Notes under the pieces: generated by a model
Databases searched by the model: none
What the model was told of the DNA's origin: nothing
What the model saw: only the letters and a program-made list of their open reading frames with translations
Shown: in pieces, positions 20,201 to 30,800 of the stretch
Layout of the letters: the number at the start of each line of letters is the position of its first letter
How positions within the stretch are numbered: the first letter of the stretch is position 1
From: Closterium sp. Naga37s-1
Lineage: Eukaryota > Streptophyta > Zygnematophyceae > Desmidiales > Closteriaceae
Direction: 5' to 3'
NCBI GenBank assembly: GCA_947471745.1
Contig: CANJKZ010000078.1
Coordinates: forward strand, 4,344,501-4,408,500
DNA: 64,000 bases
Position numbers and translations under genes: made by a program

Positions 20201-21820
20201 ATGCTGCTTGCCCCTGAGGGAGACCCGGATGCACTAGACATCCCGACCCCGCGCTCTTACGCAGAGGCGATAGAGGGTCCCTACTCCTCTCAGTGGCAGG
20301 CAGCCATGGACGCAGAGATGGCTTCCTGGAAGTCCACAGGCACCTACGTAGACGAGGTTCCCCCACCTGGGGCGAACATCGTCAGTGGCATGTGGATCTT
20401 CAGTGTGAAGCGGCCGCCGGGTTCTCCGCCTGCCTTCAAGGCGCGTTACGTTGCACGCGGCTTCAGTCAGCGACAGGGAGTTGACTTCTTTCAGACCTTC
20501 TCCCCTACCCCGAAGATGAGCACTCTTCGGGTACTGCTGCACGTTGCTGCTCAGCGTGACTACGAGCTCCACTCGCTTGACTTCAGCACAGCCTTCCTAC
20601 AGGGCAGCCTGCACGAGGAGATCTGGCTGCGCCGCCCACCTGGCTTCACTGGGTCGTTTCCCGCTGGTACCCAGTGGAGCCTCCGGCGGCCAGTCTACGG
20701 TCTCCGCCAGGCGCCCCATGAGTGGCACGACACGCTCAGGACGACTCTTGCTGCTCTTGGTTTTGCTCCTTCCACTGCTGACCCTTCTCTGTGTCTACGC
20801 ACTGACGCTACTCTGCCGCCGTTCTACGTTCTTGTGTACGTAGACGACCTTGTCTTTGCTACTGCTGACACGGAGGCACTCGCCCTCGTGAAGTCCGAGC
20901 TGCAGAAGAGACACACGTGTACAGACCTGGGTGAGCTCACAAGCTATCTTGGCTTGCGGATCACCCGGGACAGAGCACAGCGCACCATTACCTTGACTCA
21001 GTCACACATGGTGCAGCAGGTCCTTCAGCGCTTCGGCTTCACCTACTCCTCGCCACAGTCCACTCCTCTGCCTACCGGTCACTCGCTCTCAGCTCCACCT
21101 TCGGACGAGTCCGTAGAGCCGAGTGGCCCGTATCCAGAGCTTGTGGGCTGCCTCATGTACCTGATGACTTGCACACGACCTGACCTCGCATACCCTCTCA
21201 GCCTTCTGGCTCGCTACGTGGCTCCCGGCAGGCACCGAAAGGTGCACTGGGATGCTGCGAAGAGGGTGTTGCGATACTTGTGCAGTACATCGGGCATGGG
21301 GCTCGTGCTTGGAGGACGGGCTCGAGTTGTCCTCACTGGTCACGCTGACGCCTCCTGGGTTGACGACTTGGCTACGCAGCGGTCGTCACAGGGTTACACC
21401 TTCAGCCTTGGCTCCGGTTCTGTCTCCTGGCGGTCTACCCGCTCTTCTTCTGTTCTCAGCTCCAGTTGTGAGGCTGAGATCTACGCTGGGGCCATGGCTG
21501 CACAGGAGCTTCGCTGGCTCACCTACCTGCTGACCGACTTGGGAGAGGCGCCTCGTTCTCCTCCAGTTCTGTACGTCGACAACAAGGCCATGCTGGCCTT
21601 GTGTCAAGAGCACAGACTGGAGCACAGAACGAAGCACATTGCTCTGCGCTACTTCCTTGCTCGAGAGTTGCAGCAGCGTGGCCAGCTTCGTCTTGCGTAC
21701 GTGGCCTCTCAGGCCAACACTGCTGATGTTTTCACCAAGGCACTTCAGCCTTGTGATCATCAGCGTTTCTGTACTGTGTCAGGCCTTGTACCTACTGTGC
21801 CTCACTTGTTGACTTCTTGA
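17249..21820 (+). CDS. Pol polyprotein of copia B (protease, integrase, RT, RNase H)
   Basis: Open from just after the gag TGA to a stop at 21818-21820 (no upstream ATG needed if fused to gag; 1,511 codons from 17285). In order: aspartic protease with TLDSGASRSFF near 17615; GAG-pre-integrase zinc region (HETLLWHHRLGHPSLPRLRG, CVPCVEG); integrase DDE as MDVWGP near 18288, HSDRGGEF near 18490 and QNGIAERRI near 18595; a Gly/Ala-rich linker of about 100 residues near 19270-19480; RT with VYVDDLVFA near 20835; RNase H with CEAEIYAGAMAAQELRW and YVDNKAM. All catalytic motifs are present and no internal stop is seen. The Gly/Ala linker is a family trait shared with A and C. Likely competent if the gag stop is read through or repaired. 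Confidence 0.93.
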   Translation, partial: GLPHTTQRCFGCLTDAWRTQFPDASDLPRWHDLLLQNVPIFDLDFDAILAAMYALADITEGDCYLRVPPDPGTVAAALGASASVAPGACAAAALGASAPAAPGVGTSPLSGTTPTASFHTFTLDSGASRSFFRDSTTLTPLSRPVAVSLADPSGGPVLAHSSTVLPCPAAPSGLLSGLHLPSFSTNLVSGADLQDAWVDQFTPGGQRVTHCTCSRTGRHLATFTRRPGSSLYTLTTAPPPVSASGQVAASSQVFAAASKSRPASAPCLCRPLAHETLLWHHRLGHPSLPRLRGMASRALVSGLPRSLPPLPQGPAPTCVPCVEGRQRAAPHSSSFPPTEAPLQTLHMDVWGPARVRGQGHERYFLLVVDDYSRYTTVFPLRSKGEVPGVLIDWIRGTRRQLRESFGSDLPVLRLHSDRGGEFSSDLLRAFCRLEGIHQTFTLPASPQQNGIAERRIGMVMDVARTSMIHAAAPHFLWPFAVRYAAHQINLQPRVSLPETTPTLRWTGKVGNASAFRVWGSRAFVRDTTADKLSSRAVPCVFLGFPPDAPGWQFYHPTSRRVLSSQDVTFDESVSYYRLFPFRTASPPPPPLFLAPGTPLVDPLPPQGPAPSGVSQVDPAEPVEVAVDSGAARGAETGGAETGGAEPGGAESGGALGVPSRREPLSPQRLREWYSRRCRGAAGAGGATGAAGGAGAAGGGAGAGATGGVAGAVGAGGATGATGGAGAAGGGAGAGAAGGVAGTGDPGAEGTGSVSAVFRGAARPRPYYVPLLQQVLGSPPSPGPPPPFLSPPPVQPQSQLQPASPLPGPSPYSGPTRGLTERREPESRPVSPESRSASPVRPVRAGRVSRPRLPPVPGTHSMTLRPSTAPQRVPLPSPPASSLPDGPDPESDSLRAASPTVTRFLATAVTDPLFESSAASALVAELVDFDVACRLDYAAGLVAEFASASVCPPSVGGECALSTDVLEDRQEDLEFFAAASPHLVSMLLAPEGDPDALDIPTPRSYAEAIEGPYSSQWQAAMDAEMASWKSTGTYVDEVPPPGANIVSGMWIFSVKRPPGSPPAFKARYVARGFSQRQGVDFFQTFSPTPKMSTLRVLLHVAAQRDYELHSLDFSTAFLQGSLHEEIWLRRPPGFTGSFPAGTQWSLRRPVYGLRQAPHEWHDTLRTTLAALGFAPSTADPSLCLRTDATLPPFYVLVYVDDLVFATADTEALALVKSELQKRHTCTDLGELTSYLGLRITRDRAQRTITLTQSHMVQQVLQRFGFTYSSPQSTPLPTGHSLSAPPSDESVEPSGPYPELVGCLMYLMTCTRPDLAYPLSLLARYVAPGRHRKVHWDAAKRVLRYLCSTSGMGLVLGGRARVVLTGHADASWVDDLATQRSSQGYTFSLGSGSVSWRSTRSSSVLSSSCEAEIYAGAMAAQELRWLTYLLTDLGEAPRSPPVLYVDNKAMLALCQEHRLEHRTKHIALRYFLARELQQRGQLRLAYVASQANTADVFTKALQPCDHQRFCTVSGLVPTVPHLLTS

Positions 21821-22049
21821 CTCTGCTTGTACTGTACTCTATATACATATACCTGCATGCTTACACTTGCTAGGTTGTGTTCACTGTACTGTTTGCTTTC
21901 CTTTATAAAACTCTGCATGTGAACTAGCCGTATGGCCCTTTGCTTGTGCTCAGACTGTGTGGTGAGTTTGTGATCCACCCTGAGCTTGCTTTGCTTTTCT
22001 TGACTGGTCTTGTGACCTCTTGTTCTCCCCCACTTTGCCTATGGGGGTG

Positions 22050-22183
22050 TGTCAAACTTATATCTACTATGGTCTATTTAGGCAGTAGTGGGGTAGCTCT
22101 TAGAGGGTACAACACTTATGTGTTTTCTATTTGTACCCATCTCACTTTCTAGTTTATTCATTCTTTCGTCAAACCTTCTCACA
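22050..22183 (+). repeat. 3' LTR of copia B
   Basis: 134 bp, preceded by the polypurine stretch ATGGGGGTG. Followed by the target duplication TATTC. Confidence 0.95.
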
Positions 22184-22999
22184 TATTCAACCCCTTGACG
22201 TCTCCATCAACAACTTCAGCGCTGTTTTCTTTCCATGACTCTAACGGCTCACTACCCCTGCCTCTATCCCACTCGCAGGGAACCTGCGGCGGCCTCCGCA
22301 CCCCGTGGTGCTGCAGCGGATCGCGGAGGTGTGGGATCAAGTCCCCAAGAAGGTCATCATTGAAGCGTTCCGCCACTGTGGGATTTTAAGCAAGCTGGAC
22401 GGGACGAAGAACTACCTGGTGATGTCTCACCTGCGCGCCAGGAGCACCACCGATGTCTCCGAAGACATGTGCCTCGAGGGAACCACGGGCGACAATACGC
22501 GCCTGATTGGGCGGGCTCCAGAGGAGGAGGAGGAGGAGGAGATGCAGTTGGAGGGCGTGAGGGAGGTGGTAGTGGCAACCGGCCTGGATGTGTTGTACCA
22601 GGAGACCCCCAACTACCGCGGAGCGGCGGCTGAGGCTGACCGCATGATCGAGCCTAGGGAGACGGCTAGGCATGCCTGGCGAGTGCCAGACCTGGGTGTA
22701 AGGGAGCCTGCTGTTAGTGCAGGTGAGGATGCCATGACTGAGTTGGGCTAGGTAGAAGTAGAGATTCATAGGTAGATGTATGCATGTACCCCCCTAAAGT
22801 AACTAATGTTCGTTTAGAAGACAACCCCCTGTTTATAAGAAAACCCCTAACCCCTGCTCTAATTATAAGACATATGTCTTAACTCGTTCACACAAATAGG
22901 TGTCTTATAATGAGGCTAGCCTGTTTATAAGAGACACCCGGATAATAGACAACCCCTATCTACTATTCAACACTGTCTACTATCCTGGCAATGACGGTA
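22184..22999 (+). pseudogene. Pogo copy 1, transposase C-terminal part and right end
   Basis: Resumes with the third catalytic Asp (QPLDVSIN) after copia B. Relative to copy 3 about 100 bases just after this motif are missing. An intron ends at CAG near 22279. The last exon encodes HPVVLQRIAEVWDQVPKKV and VMSHLRARSTTDVSEDM, and ends with a stop near 22750. The right terminal region is rich in GTCTTATAA motifs and finishes with a degenerate inverted repeat at 22999. Confidence 0.8.
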
Positions 23000-23113
23000 G
23001 GTTGAAAATGCACTGACAAGTCGAATTTGGCCTTCCTGGAGGAATTTGGCGTGGAAGGTCAAGAATGAATTTACTTGTCGGTCCCACTTGTTGTAACAAG
23101 AAATGAGAGATTG

Positions 23114-25378
23114 TACCGTCATCGCCCGGATATAAGACATATATATCTTATCTTATACATTATAAAAAATGCTTGGGTTGTCTTGTATTTGGGACGATTT
23201 TGGGTGTCTTATAAGTCTTATGAATGGGAAAAAATAAAATAACAGCGTAACATTTGCAAAGTGTGTAGAAACCGCCTAGGGGCCAGATTCATTGAATTTG
23301 GCCGGCCTCGGTGGTGATGCATGCGTCGCCAGCACATGCCACGTGAGGGATGCAGCAAAGCTGCCTATGTTGGCAACATCCCTCCGTGCTGGTAGCATCC
23401 AATGATGCTGCCAGCGTCGTTTTGCTGCCAGCAGCGCATGGATGCTTCCATAACGCTGCTGGCAGCACGATGGCAGTGTGAGGGCTGTCATGTGCTGTCC
23501 TCTACGAGGAGATTCCTCGTAGAGGAGCGCCTCGGCAGCCTTTGGAAGGGGCACTCTGGCTGGGGGGGGGGGGTAGTCGGGCTTGAGCTTCATTTGGTGC
23601 TCAAGAAGGTTGAGATTAGCTCAACCTTTGCTCTCAGCAGGCTCAACCATGTGCAGCAAAGTCTCTGTAGGCACCGTCTCCTCTCGCCCTCACTTCCAGG
23701 TGAACAACTACGGGCGAATCAACTCGCCCGGTGATGATATCCGTGTAGCCATGGCGAAGGATACGCACAAGGCGAGATGCTCTACCGCCGCCTCTGGTGC
23801 GAGCTGTGACAAAGAGGACGGCGAAGAAGAACACAGCGACGGCGGCGAGGAGGATTTGCCGGAGAACGGCCACGACGACAGCGCGTCGGGGGATGAAATC
23901 CCTGCTGGCGACATCGACGACGACGAATGGTGGAGACAGCCTCTTGGCGAGGACGACGAGGTGGAAGAGTGGCGGGCTGGTGACTCGGACAACGACGTAG
24001 CCGCGGATGCTGATGGTGAGCACGTTGAGGCAGCGGCGCATGCAATGGATCAAGCCCCTGCAGCGGCGATGGCGGAAGATGTGCCTGCGGGTGCGAAGGT
24101 GGATGCGGATGCGGATGCGGTTGCGGATGCAGACGACGAAGCGGAAGCGGAAGCGACGACCGAAGCGGAGGCGGAAGCGGATGCGGTTGCTGCCGCGGAT
24201 GTGGAGGCAAATACGGGTGCGGATGCGGAGGCGGAGGCGGATGCGGATGCTGTGAAGGGAGGTGCTGATGCAGTCTTCTTCGACGGTGAAGAAGAGGAAG
24301 ATGACCCGTGGAGCATCACGGCGGACGACGACGTGCCTCTGCTAAAGCGGAGGCTCCGTCATCGCCTTCATCCCAAGAAGCGAGCCCGTGTGGTGATCTC
24401 CGATGATGACAGTTTGAGGGAGGAGCGTCAACCGCGCCTCACTCCTGCAGACAAAGGAAAGGCCAAGGTCGCGGAGGTACCTGCTAAGGCCACTGTACGT
24501 CGCCGCACAAGCAACAAGAAGTAGAAGAACGACGGCGACGTGGGTTCCAGCATGGGTGCTGCCAAGAAGAAGAAGAAGACTCCAAACAAGGACGACATCG
24601 TGGTCAACGAGGTGCTCGGTAGCGACGATGAATACGCGGAGGCTGCAGGCCCGATTCCTTCCTTCCCTGAGAAGGCGAAGCCGAAAGACCCCACCCTCTG
24701 TAATCCCAACTCCCGTCCCCCTTCCCCTCGCAGCAAGGATACTAAGAAAACGAGGCGCGGATGGACCGTACGCGAGAAAATCAAGTGGGCGCACCGCTAC
24801 CAGGAGCTCGGCTCCCTCATGAAGACCTCCGTGGAATCCACTACGTCCATCGCCTGCATCAGACGGTGGAGCGCGGAGGCTGCGCGGGCCTTTACAAGGG
24901 AGCGGCGAACTGCCGCAAGCGGATGCACGGGGCGGGCCGCCACTCACACTACCCCGACATGGAGGCGGCTTTGTACCGCTACATATGCATGCAACGCGCG
25001 AATGGGGTGGCGATCACGGTGAAGTACACGCAGAAGTGGAGCCGCGAGTGGATGAAGAAACACCACTCCGGGAAGAACTGGAACACGATCTCACACTAGA
25101 GCCAACGGTTCCGTGACCGCTGGAACTTAGTCATGCGGGTGAAGACCAAGGTCGGCCAACGGCAATCGGCAGGTGAGTGGTTAAGGGAGTGAATCCGCAC
25201 TTGATTCTTGACTGTATGTGCCTAGAAATCTAATCACCTCTCATGTTTCTACCCATCCCCTCCTGCTGTGCGGTGTTTTTCCTGCGCAGAGTGCACTAAG
25301 GACTGCGAGTCATTTTGGAAGTTCGTGCGCATCAACAGGGCGCGGCACAACATCGACCCGGCCCGCATCATCAGCGCA
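23114..25378 (+). mobile_element. Pogo-like transposon copy 2, 5' part
   Basis: Starts with TACCGTCATCGCCCGGATATAAGAC, a perfect 25-bp inverted match to the end of copy 3 at 34638. The transposase (about 23750-25378) has the same acidic region, Lys-rich stretch and helix-turn-helix as copy 1. It is broken by TAG near 24522, a frameshift near 24880 and TAG near 25097 (a Trp codon in copy 1). The intron GTGAGT...CAG at about 25173-25290 is conserved. The sequence stops inside the DDE domain at copia C. Together with copy 3 it could be the two halves of one original insertion, but see the finding on the overlap. Confidence 0.85.
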
Positions 25379-25510
25379 TGTCAGAATGTCATAGTGCTTA
25401 CATTTGTGTAGGCTATAGTGGGGTAGCCCATAAGGAGTACAACCCAATTAGGGTTCGTACTTGTACCCAACTCTTTCATAGTTCATTCATTCTTGTTCGT
25501 TAGTTTGACA
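25379..25510 (+). repeat. 5' LTR of copia C
   Basis: 132 bp from TGTCAGAATGTCATAG to TTAGTTTGACA. Carries the shared GTAGTGGGGTAG-like core and the GTACAACCC ... TTGTACCC inverted pair. Confidence 0.93.
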
Positions 25511-25557
25511 TGGTTTCAGAGCAGGTCCTTCGTTAGGACCGATTTTGTTTTGGGCCC

Positions 25558-26607
25558 ACCACAGCGTTGCCCTACTAGCCGCCCTGCTGCCCCTAGCGAC
25601 CCTCGTGCCGCTCCTGCTGCCCCGCGCGCCGCCCTCGTGTGGCCTGTAAGTCGACCCTAGGCCCCGCGCGCCCCGTCGACCCTAGGCCCCGGCCCGCCCC
25701 GTCGACCCTAGGCCCGCGCGCCTCGTCGACCCTCGGCCACTACCCGCCCCGTCGACCCTAGGCCCGCGCGCCCCGTCGACCCTCGGCACCTACCCGCCCC
25801 ATCGACCCTAGGCCCGCGCGCCCCGTCGACCCTAGGCCTCGGCACGCCCCGTCGACCCTAGGCCCCGGCGCCCCATCGACCCTAGGCCCCGGCGCCCCCC
25901 GTCGACCCTAGGCCCAGGCCCACCCCGTCGACCCAAGGCCCCGCGTGCCCCATCGACCCTCGGCCCCGGCCCGCCCCGTCGACCCTAAGCATGCGCGCCC
26001 CGTCAACCCTAGGCCCCGGCCCGCCCAGTCGACCCTAGGCCCCGGCCCGCCCCGTCGACCCTAGGCCCCGGCGTCCCCCCCGTCGACCCTAGGCCCCGGC
26101 GCCCCCCCGTCGACCCTAGGCCCCGGCCCGCCCAGTCAACCCTAGGCCCCGGCGCGCCCCGTCGACCCTAGGCCCAGGCCCGCCCAGTCGACCCTAGCCC
26201 GGCCCGCCTGTCGACTTCAGGCCCCGGCCCGCCTCTTGCCCCTAGGCCCCGGCCCACCCGTCAACCCTAGGACCGGCCCGCCCTTCGCCCCTAGGCCCCG
26301 GCCCGCCCGTAGACCCCAGGCCCCGCACGCCGCCCATTGCGGCCCGCCCCTCGCCCTTGCAGCCCGCGAGCCGCCCTTGCAGCCCCGTGCGCCGCCCCTG
26401 GTGGCCCTCTAGCCGCCCTTGCTGCTCTGCTAGCCGCCCCTTGCGGCCCTCTTGCCGCCCCTAGGCCCGCCCGCCGCACCTAGGCCCTCGAGCCGCCCCT
26501 CTTGCAGCCTACGCACCACATCTTGCAGCCTGCTTGCCGCCCCTTGCTGCTGCCTGCCCTGTTTCCTGCGCTGCCTGGCCTCTGCCCACCATGCGTGCTG
26601 CGCCACT
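25558..26607 (+). repeat. GC-rich repetitive leader of copia C
   Basis: About 25620-26330 is a degenerate tandem array of CGACCCTAGGCCCCGGCCCGCCC units, followed by CCGCCCCTTGCAGCCC-like units up to the gag start. The unit differs in sequence from those in B and D, but the position and composition match. Confidence 0.85.
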
Positions 26608-27831
26608 ATGGCTTCTCTCCGCGTGCTCGCGATCAATCATGAGGGCCGCCCTATTCAGTTCGACACGTGGCTCGACGACCTGCAGCTGTACCTACTGAGC
26701 GACTCTAGGGACAGCGTTTCGTTGTTTGACCACACGTCTGGCGCCGCTCCCGCCCCTCCCGCCTCAGGTGACAGTGCGACTCGCTCACAGTGGCTTACTC
26801 GTGACGCTGCTGCTCGCTTAGCCATTCGCAACCACCTGCCGTTAGCCGAAGGCGCTCACTTCGGACAGCACAGGACAGCACAGGCACTGTACGACGCTGT
26901 AGTCGCCCGTTACGCCTCGCCTGCCACTGCTGCTCTAGGTCGTCTTCTACTGCCCTACCTGTTTCCCGAGCTGTCCGCCTTTACCACAGTAGAGGACCTG
27001 GTTTCCCACCTTCGCGCAAACGATGCTCGCTACAGTGCTGCCACCCCAGCTGAGTTCATTGACAAGAAACAGCCCCCGATGTTCATCACTCTCTACTTTA
27101 TAGTCACCCGCCTCCCTGACTCTCTTCGCTCTGTCAGGGACCACTTTCTCTCACTTGACCCCACAATCCTCACTATTGACCTATTCGAGCAGCACCTCCC
27201 TGCAGCTGAGACTAGTGTAGTCACTGTAGGTGCTGCTCGTGGCACTATGCGCATGCCCTTCTTTGAGGGGTGCTCCCCCTCCCCCCTTGCCCCCTCCTAC
27301 GCCTCTGCTGCTGCTGTTGACGTCCTTGGTGCTGAGGACGTCGTGGCTGCTTCTGCTAGTGCGAAGCGCCGCAGCAGCAAGGGCAACGGTGGCAAGGGTG
27401 GAGGCGGTGGCATCGGGGGTGGTGGTGGGGGCAGTGGAGGTGGTGGAGGCAGTGGAGGTGGTGGCGGTAGTGGGAGTGGTGGCGGGAGTGGGGGCTTTGG
27501 TGGAGTCGGTGGTGGCAGCAGTGGGGGTGGCGGTAGTGGCGGCAGTGGGAGTGGTGGCATTAGGGCTGGAGCTACTCACTGTGGAGGTTCAGGAGGTGGC
27601 CAGAGGCAGCAGCAGCAGCGTCGGAGTGAGACCCCATCGCCCCAGCAGCTTCGTGAGTGGTTTTCTCAGCATGGGGCGTCTGGGGGTAGAGGTAGCTGGC
27701 TGTATGTCATTCACACGGGTGACTGTGCCGGTCAGACGTGCGGGAAGCCTCAAACTCAGCACCGCTGCTTCTCCCGCCTCGACGACCCTTGGCGCGCAGA
27801 GTTTGGTGACGAGGCCGAGTGCCCCCGCTAG
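26608..27831 (+). CDS. Gag of copia C
   Basis: Starts at ATG 26608 (MASLRVLAINHEGRPIQFDT), homologous end to end to the copia B gag. A capsid-like region is followed by a Gly/Ser-rich tract (residues about 255-325) and QQLREWFSQHGASGGRGSWL. Here the codon that is TGA in copia B is TGC, so the frame continues about 60 codons further and ends at TAG 27829-27831, where copia B pol has a Trp codon. No zinc knuckle visible. Confidence 0.85.
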   Translation: MASLRVLAINHEGRPIQFDTWLDDLQLYLLSDSRDSVSLFDHTSGAAPAPPASGDSATRSQWLTRDAAARLAIRNHLPLAEGAHFGQHRTAQALYDAVVARYASPATAALGRLLLPYLFPELSAFTTVEDLVSHLRANDARYSAATPAEFIDKKQPPMFITLYFIVTRLPDSLRSVRDHFLSLDPTILTIDLFEQHLPAAETSVVTVGAARGTMRMPFFEGCSPSPLAPSYASAAAVDVLGAEDVVAASASAKRRSSKGNGGKGGGGGIGGGGGGSGGGGGSGGGGGSGSGGGSGGFGGVGGGSSGGGGSGGSGSGGIRAGATHCGGSGGGQRQQQQRRSETPSPQQLREWFSQHGASGGRGSWLYVIHTGDCAGQTCGKPQTQHRCFSRLDDPWRAEFGDEAECPR

Positions 27832-30800
27832 GCCGAGCTGCTTAGGTCTGGAGTTGCTATCTTTGACCTAGACTTTGATGTTATCCTTGCTGCAATGTAT
27901 GCTTTGTCTGTTAGTGCTGAGGGTGACTGTTACCTGTGTGTGCTGCCTGACCCAGATATAGAGGCCGCTGCTCTAGGTGCTAGTGAGTCTGTTCTCCCTG
28001 GTACTACGCCTGCTAAGGCCTTGCACACCTTCACACTTGACTCAGGTGCCTCACGCTGTTTCTTTCGTGACAGCACCACTCTCACTCCTCTCTCTGCACC
28101 TGTACCGGTCAGGCTGGCTGACCCCTCCGGGGGCCCAGTCCTTGCCCATTCCTCCACTGTTCTCCCGTGTCCGGCGGTTTCGTCCGGCTCACTGTCAGGC
28201 CTTCACCTCCCCTCATTCTCTACGAACTTGGTGAGTACCGCTGCCCTCCAGGACGCGATGGTCACTAACACCACTCCTGAGGGTCAGCGTGTGTCGATCT
28301 GCACGTGTACACGGACGGGCCGCCACCTGGCCACGTTCACTCCTCGGCCTGGGTCGAGTCTGTACACACTGGCTACTGAGCCTCCTCAGGTAGCTGTGTC
28401 TGCCCAGGTGTCCGCGTCAGGTTCAGTAGCATCCCCTTGCTCGTGTCGCCTCCTGTCACACCAGACTCTCCTGTGGCACCACCGCCTTGGTCACCCCTCC
28501 CTGCCACGCCTTCGTGGCATACACTCCCGCCTCCTTGTCTCTGGTCTTCCCAGGTCTCTGCATCCCCTCCCGCCCTCGCCTACCCCACCCTGCCTTCCTT
28601 GCGTCGAGGAGTGGCAGCGCGCCGCTCCTCACTCCTCCTCGTTTCCCCCGACGACTGCTCCCCTGCAGACTCTCCACATGGATGTGTGGGGCCCAACCCG
28701 CGTCAGTGGACAGGGCCGCGAGCGCTACTTTATGCTGGTTGTTGACGACTACACGCGTTACACCACGCTCTTCCCCTTGCGCAGCAAGGGTGAGGTCCCT
28801 GATGTCTTGATCCCTTGGATCCGCCAGAACCTTCCTGTCCTACGTCTGCACTCTGACAGAGGTGGTGAGTTCTCCTCAGACCTCCTGCTGGAATTTTGTC
28901 GTGGGGAGGGCATCCTCCAGTCGTTCACGCTTCCGGCCTCACCGCAGCAAAATGGGATTGCTGAGCGTCGCATTGGCTTAGTCATAGAGGTCGCCCGTAC
29001 CTCCATGATCCATGCGGTTGCCCCCCATTTTCTGTGGCCCTTTGCGGTCCGGTACGCTGCGCATCAGCTCAATCTCTGGCCCCGTGTCTCCTTGCCGGAG
29101 ACCTCGCCTACACTACGTTGGACGGGGAAGGTTGGCGATGCGTCGGTGTTCCGGGTCTAGGGTTCTCGTGGCTTTGTCCACGATACGTCCGCGGACAATC
29201 TCTCTGCCAGCGCTATTCCCTGTGTCTTCCTTGGCTTTCCCCCTGACGCGCCTGGCTGGCAGTTTTACCACCCCACCTCGCGCCGTGTCTTCCCTTCTCA
29301 AGACGTCACATTTGACGAGTCGGTTCCCTTTTACCGTCTCTTCCCCTACCGCTCTGCCCCTCCCACGCTCCCGCCGCTCTTCCTTGCTCCCGGTTCCCCT
29401 CCGGTAGACCCCCTCCCGCCCCAGGGTCCTGCTCCCTCAGGTGTGTCTCAAGTAGACCCTCTCCCTGGTACTGTGCCTGTTGAGGTCGCTAGCGACTCAG
29501 GTGCTGCTTGAGGTGCTGCGTATGGGGGTGCGGAGCCTAGGGGTGCGGAGCCTGGGGGCACTGAGTATGAGGGTGCCAGGTCTGGGGGTGCTGAGCCTGG
29601 GGGTGCGGAGCCTGGGGGTGCTGAGTCTGGGGGTGAGGAGCCTGGGGGTGCTGAGACTGCGGGTGTGGAGCCTAGGGGTGCTGAGTCTGAGGGTGCGGAT
29701 TCTGAGGGTGCTGAGCCTCAGGGTACTGCTTCTGCTAGAGGTCCTGCGGATGCTTTGCCACGACTGTCTCCTCGGCCGGAGCCTCTCTCCCCGTAGCAGC
29801 TGCGTGAGTGGTGTGCTCAGCGCACCCGCCTTCGTGGTGGAGCTGCCAGAGCTGGAGACCCTGCCGCTGGAGACACTGGAGCTGGAGGTGCTAGAGTTAC
29901 TGCTAAAGCTGGTGGAACTAGAGGCGCTGGAGCTGGAGGCACTGGCGCTGGTGGCGCTGGAGCTGGAGGAGCTGGAGCTGGTGTCGCTGGAGCTGGAGGC
30001 GCTGGCGTAGGAGGCGCTGGAGCTGGAGGAGCTAGAGCTGTTGACCCTTGAGCTGGAGGAGCTGGAGCTGGAGGCACTGGCGCGGGAGGCGCTGGAGCTG
30101 GAGGAGCTGGAGCTGTTGACCCTAAAGCTGCAGCTGCTGGAGCTGGGGGTGCTGGTGGTACTGGGGCTGGAGGCACTGCGCGGCCGCGTCCGTACTTCGT
30201 TCCCCTGCTTCAGCAGGTTCTTGGTGTCCTGTCTTCTACTAGCCTTACTCCTCCCCTACTGTGTCCACCGCCTGACCAGTCGCAGCCGCCGTTACAGCCA
30301 GCCTCTCCACTGCCTGCTCCTTCTCCTTACTATGAGCAGACCGGTGGCCCTACAGAGCGTCGTGAGCCTGCGTCTCGTCCTGCCTCCCCTGTTCTCACTA
30401 GTCGTTGCGTTCCTCGTCCGCGTCCTCCTCCTGTCCCCGGCACACATGCTATGGCTCTTCGTCCTTCCTCCGTTCCACTACGTGTTTCTCTTCCTGCTCT
30501 TCCTGGGTCCTCTCTTCCTGCCAAACCTGACCCTGAGTCTGACTGCGCTCGTGCTGCCAGTCCCACGGTCTCTCGTCTCCTCGCCACTGTTGTCTCTGAC
30601 CCTTCTTTTGAGTCCGCTGCTGCGTCTGCCCTCGTTGCTGAGCTGGTTGACATTGCTGCTGTCTGTCGTCTAGACTACGCCACTTCTCTTGTTGCTGAGT
30701 CTACGTCTGCCAGTCCTCCGTCCGTCGAGGGTGGGTGTGCTCTTGGCACGGACGTCCTTGAGGATAGGCAGGAGGACTTTGAGTGTCTTGCATCTGCTGT

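Larger units (their letters stand above)
14762..22183 (+). mobile_element. Ty1/copia retrotransposon B, near-intact and young
   Basis: 7,422 bp with 134-bp LTRs (14762-14895, 22050-22183) that differ at a single position (AGGCTGTAG versus AGGCAGTAG). A perfect 5-bp target duplication TATTC (14757-14761 and 22184-22188) flanks it. PBS TGGTATAGAGC begins at 14896. A GC-rich repetitive leader of about 1.2 kb precedes gag (16124-17248), which is followed by a 1,511-codon pol frame and a GGGGGTG polypurine tract. It sits in the third exon block of the copy 1 pogo transposase, only 46 bp from copia A and in the opposite orientation. It is the best template for reading the decayed A and C elements. 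Confidence 0.95.
5019..22999 (+). mobile_element. Pogo/Tigger-like DNA transposon, copy 1, split by two copia elements
   Basis: The left terminal repeat begins at TA 5019 (TACCGTCATCGCCCGGATAG) and a degenerate inverted copy ends at 22999. The transposase sequence runs 5556-7735, resumes for 46 bases at 14716-14761, and resumes again at 22189. The gaps are copia A (7736-14715) and copia B (14762-22183). With the insertions removed the element would be about 3.6 kb. The ends begin and finish with TA, consistent with Tc1/mariner-pogo target choice. A third copy (32796-34638) gives the uninterrupted sequence across both insertion sites. Confidence 0.85.
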
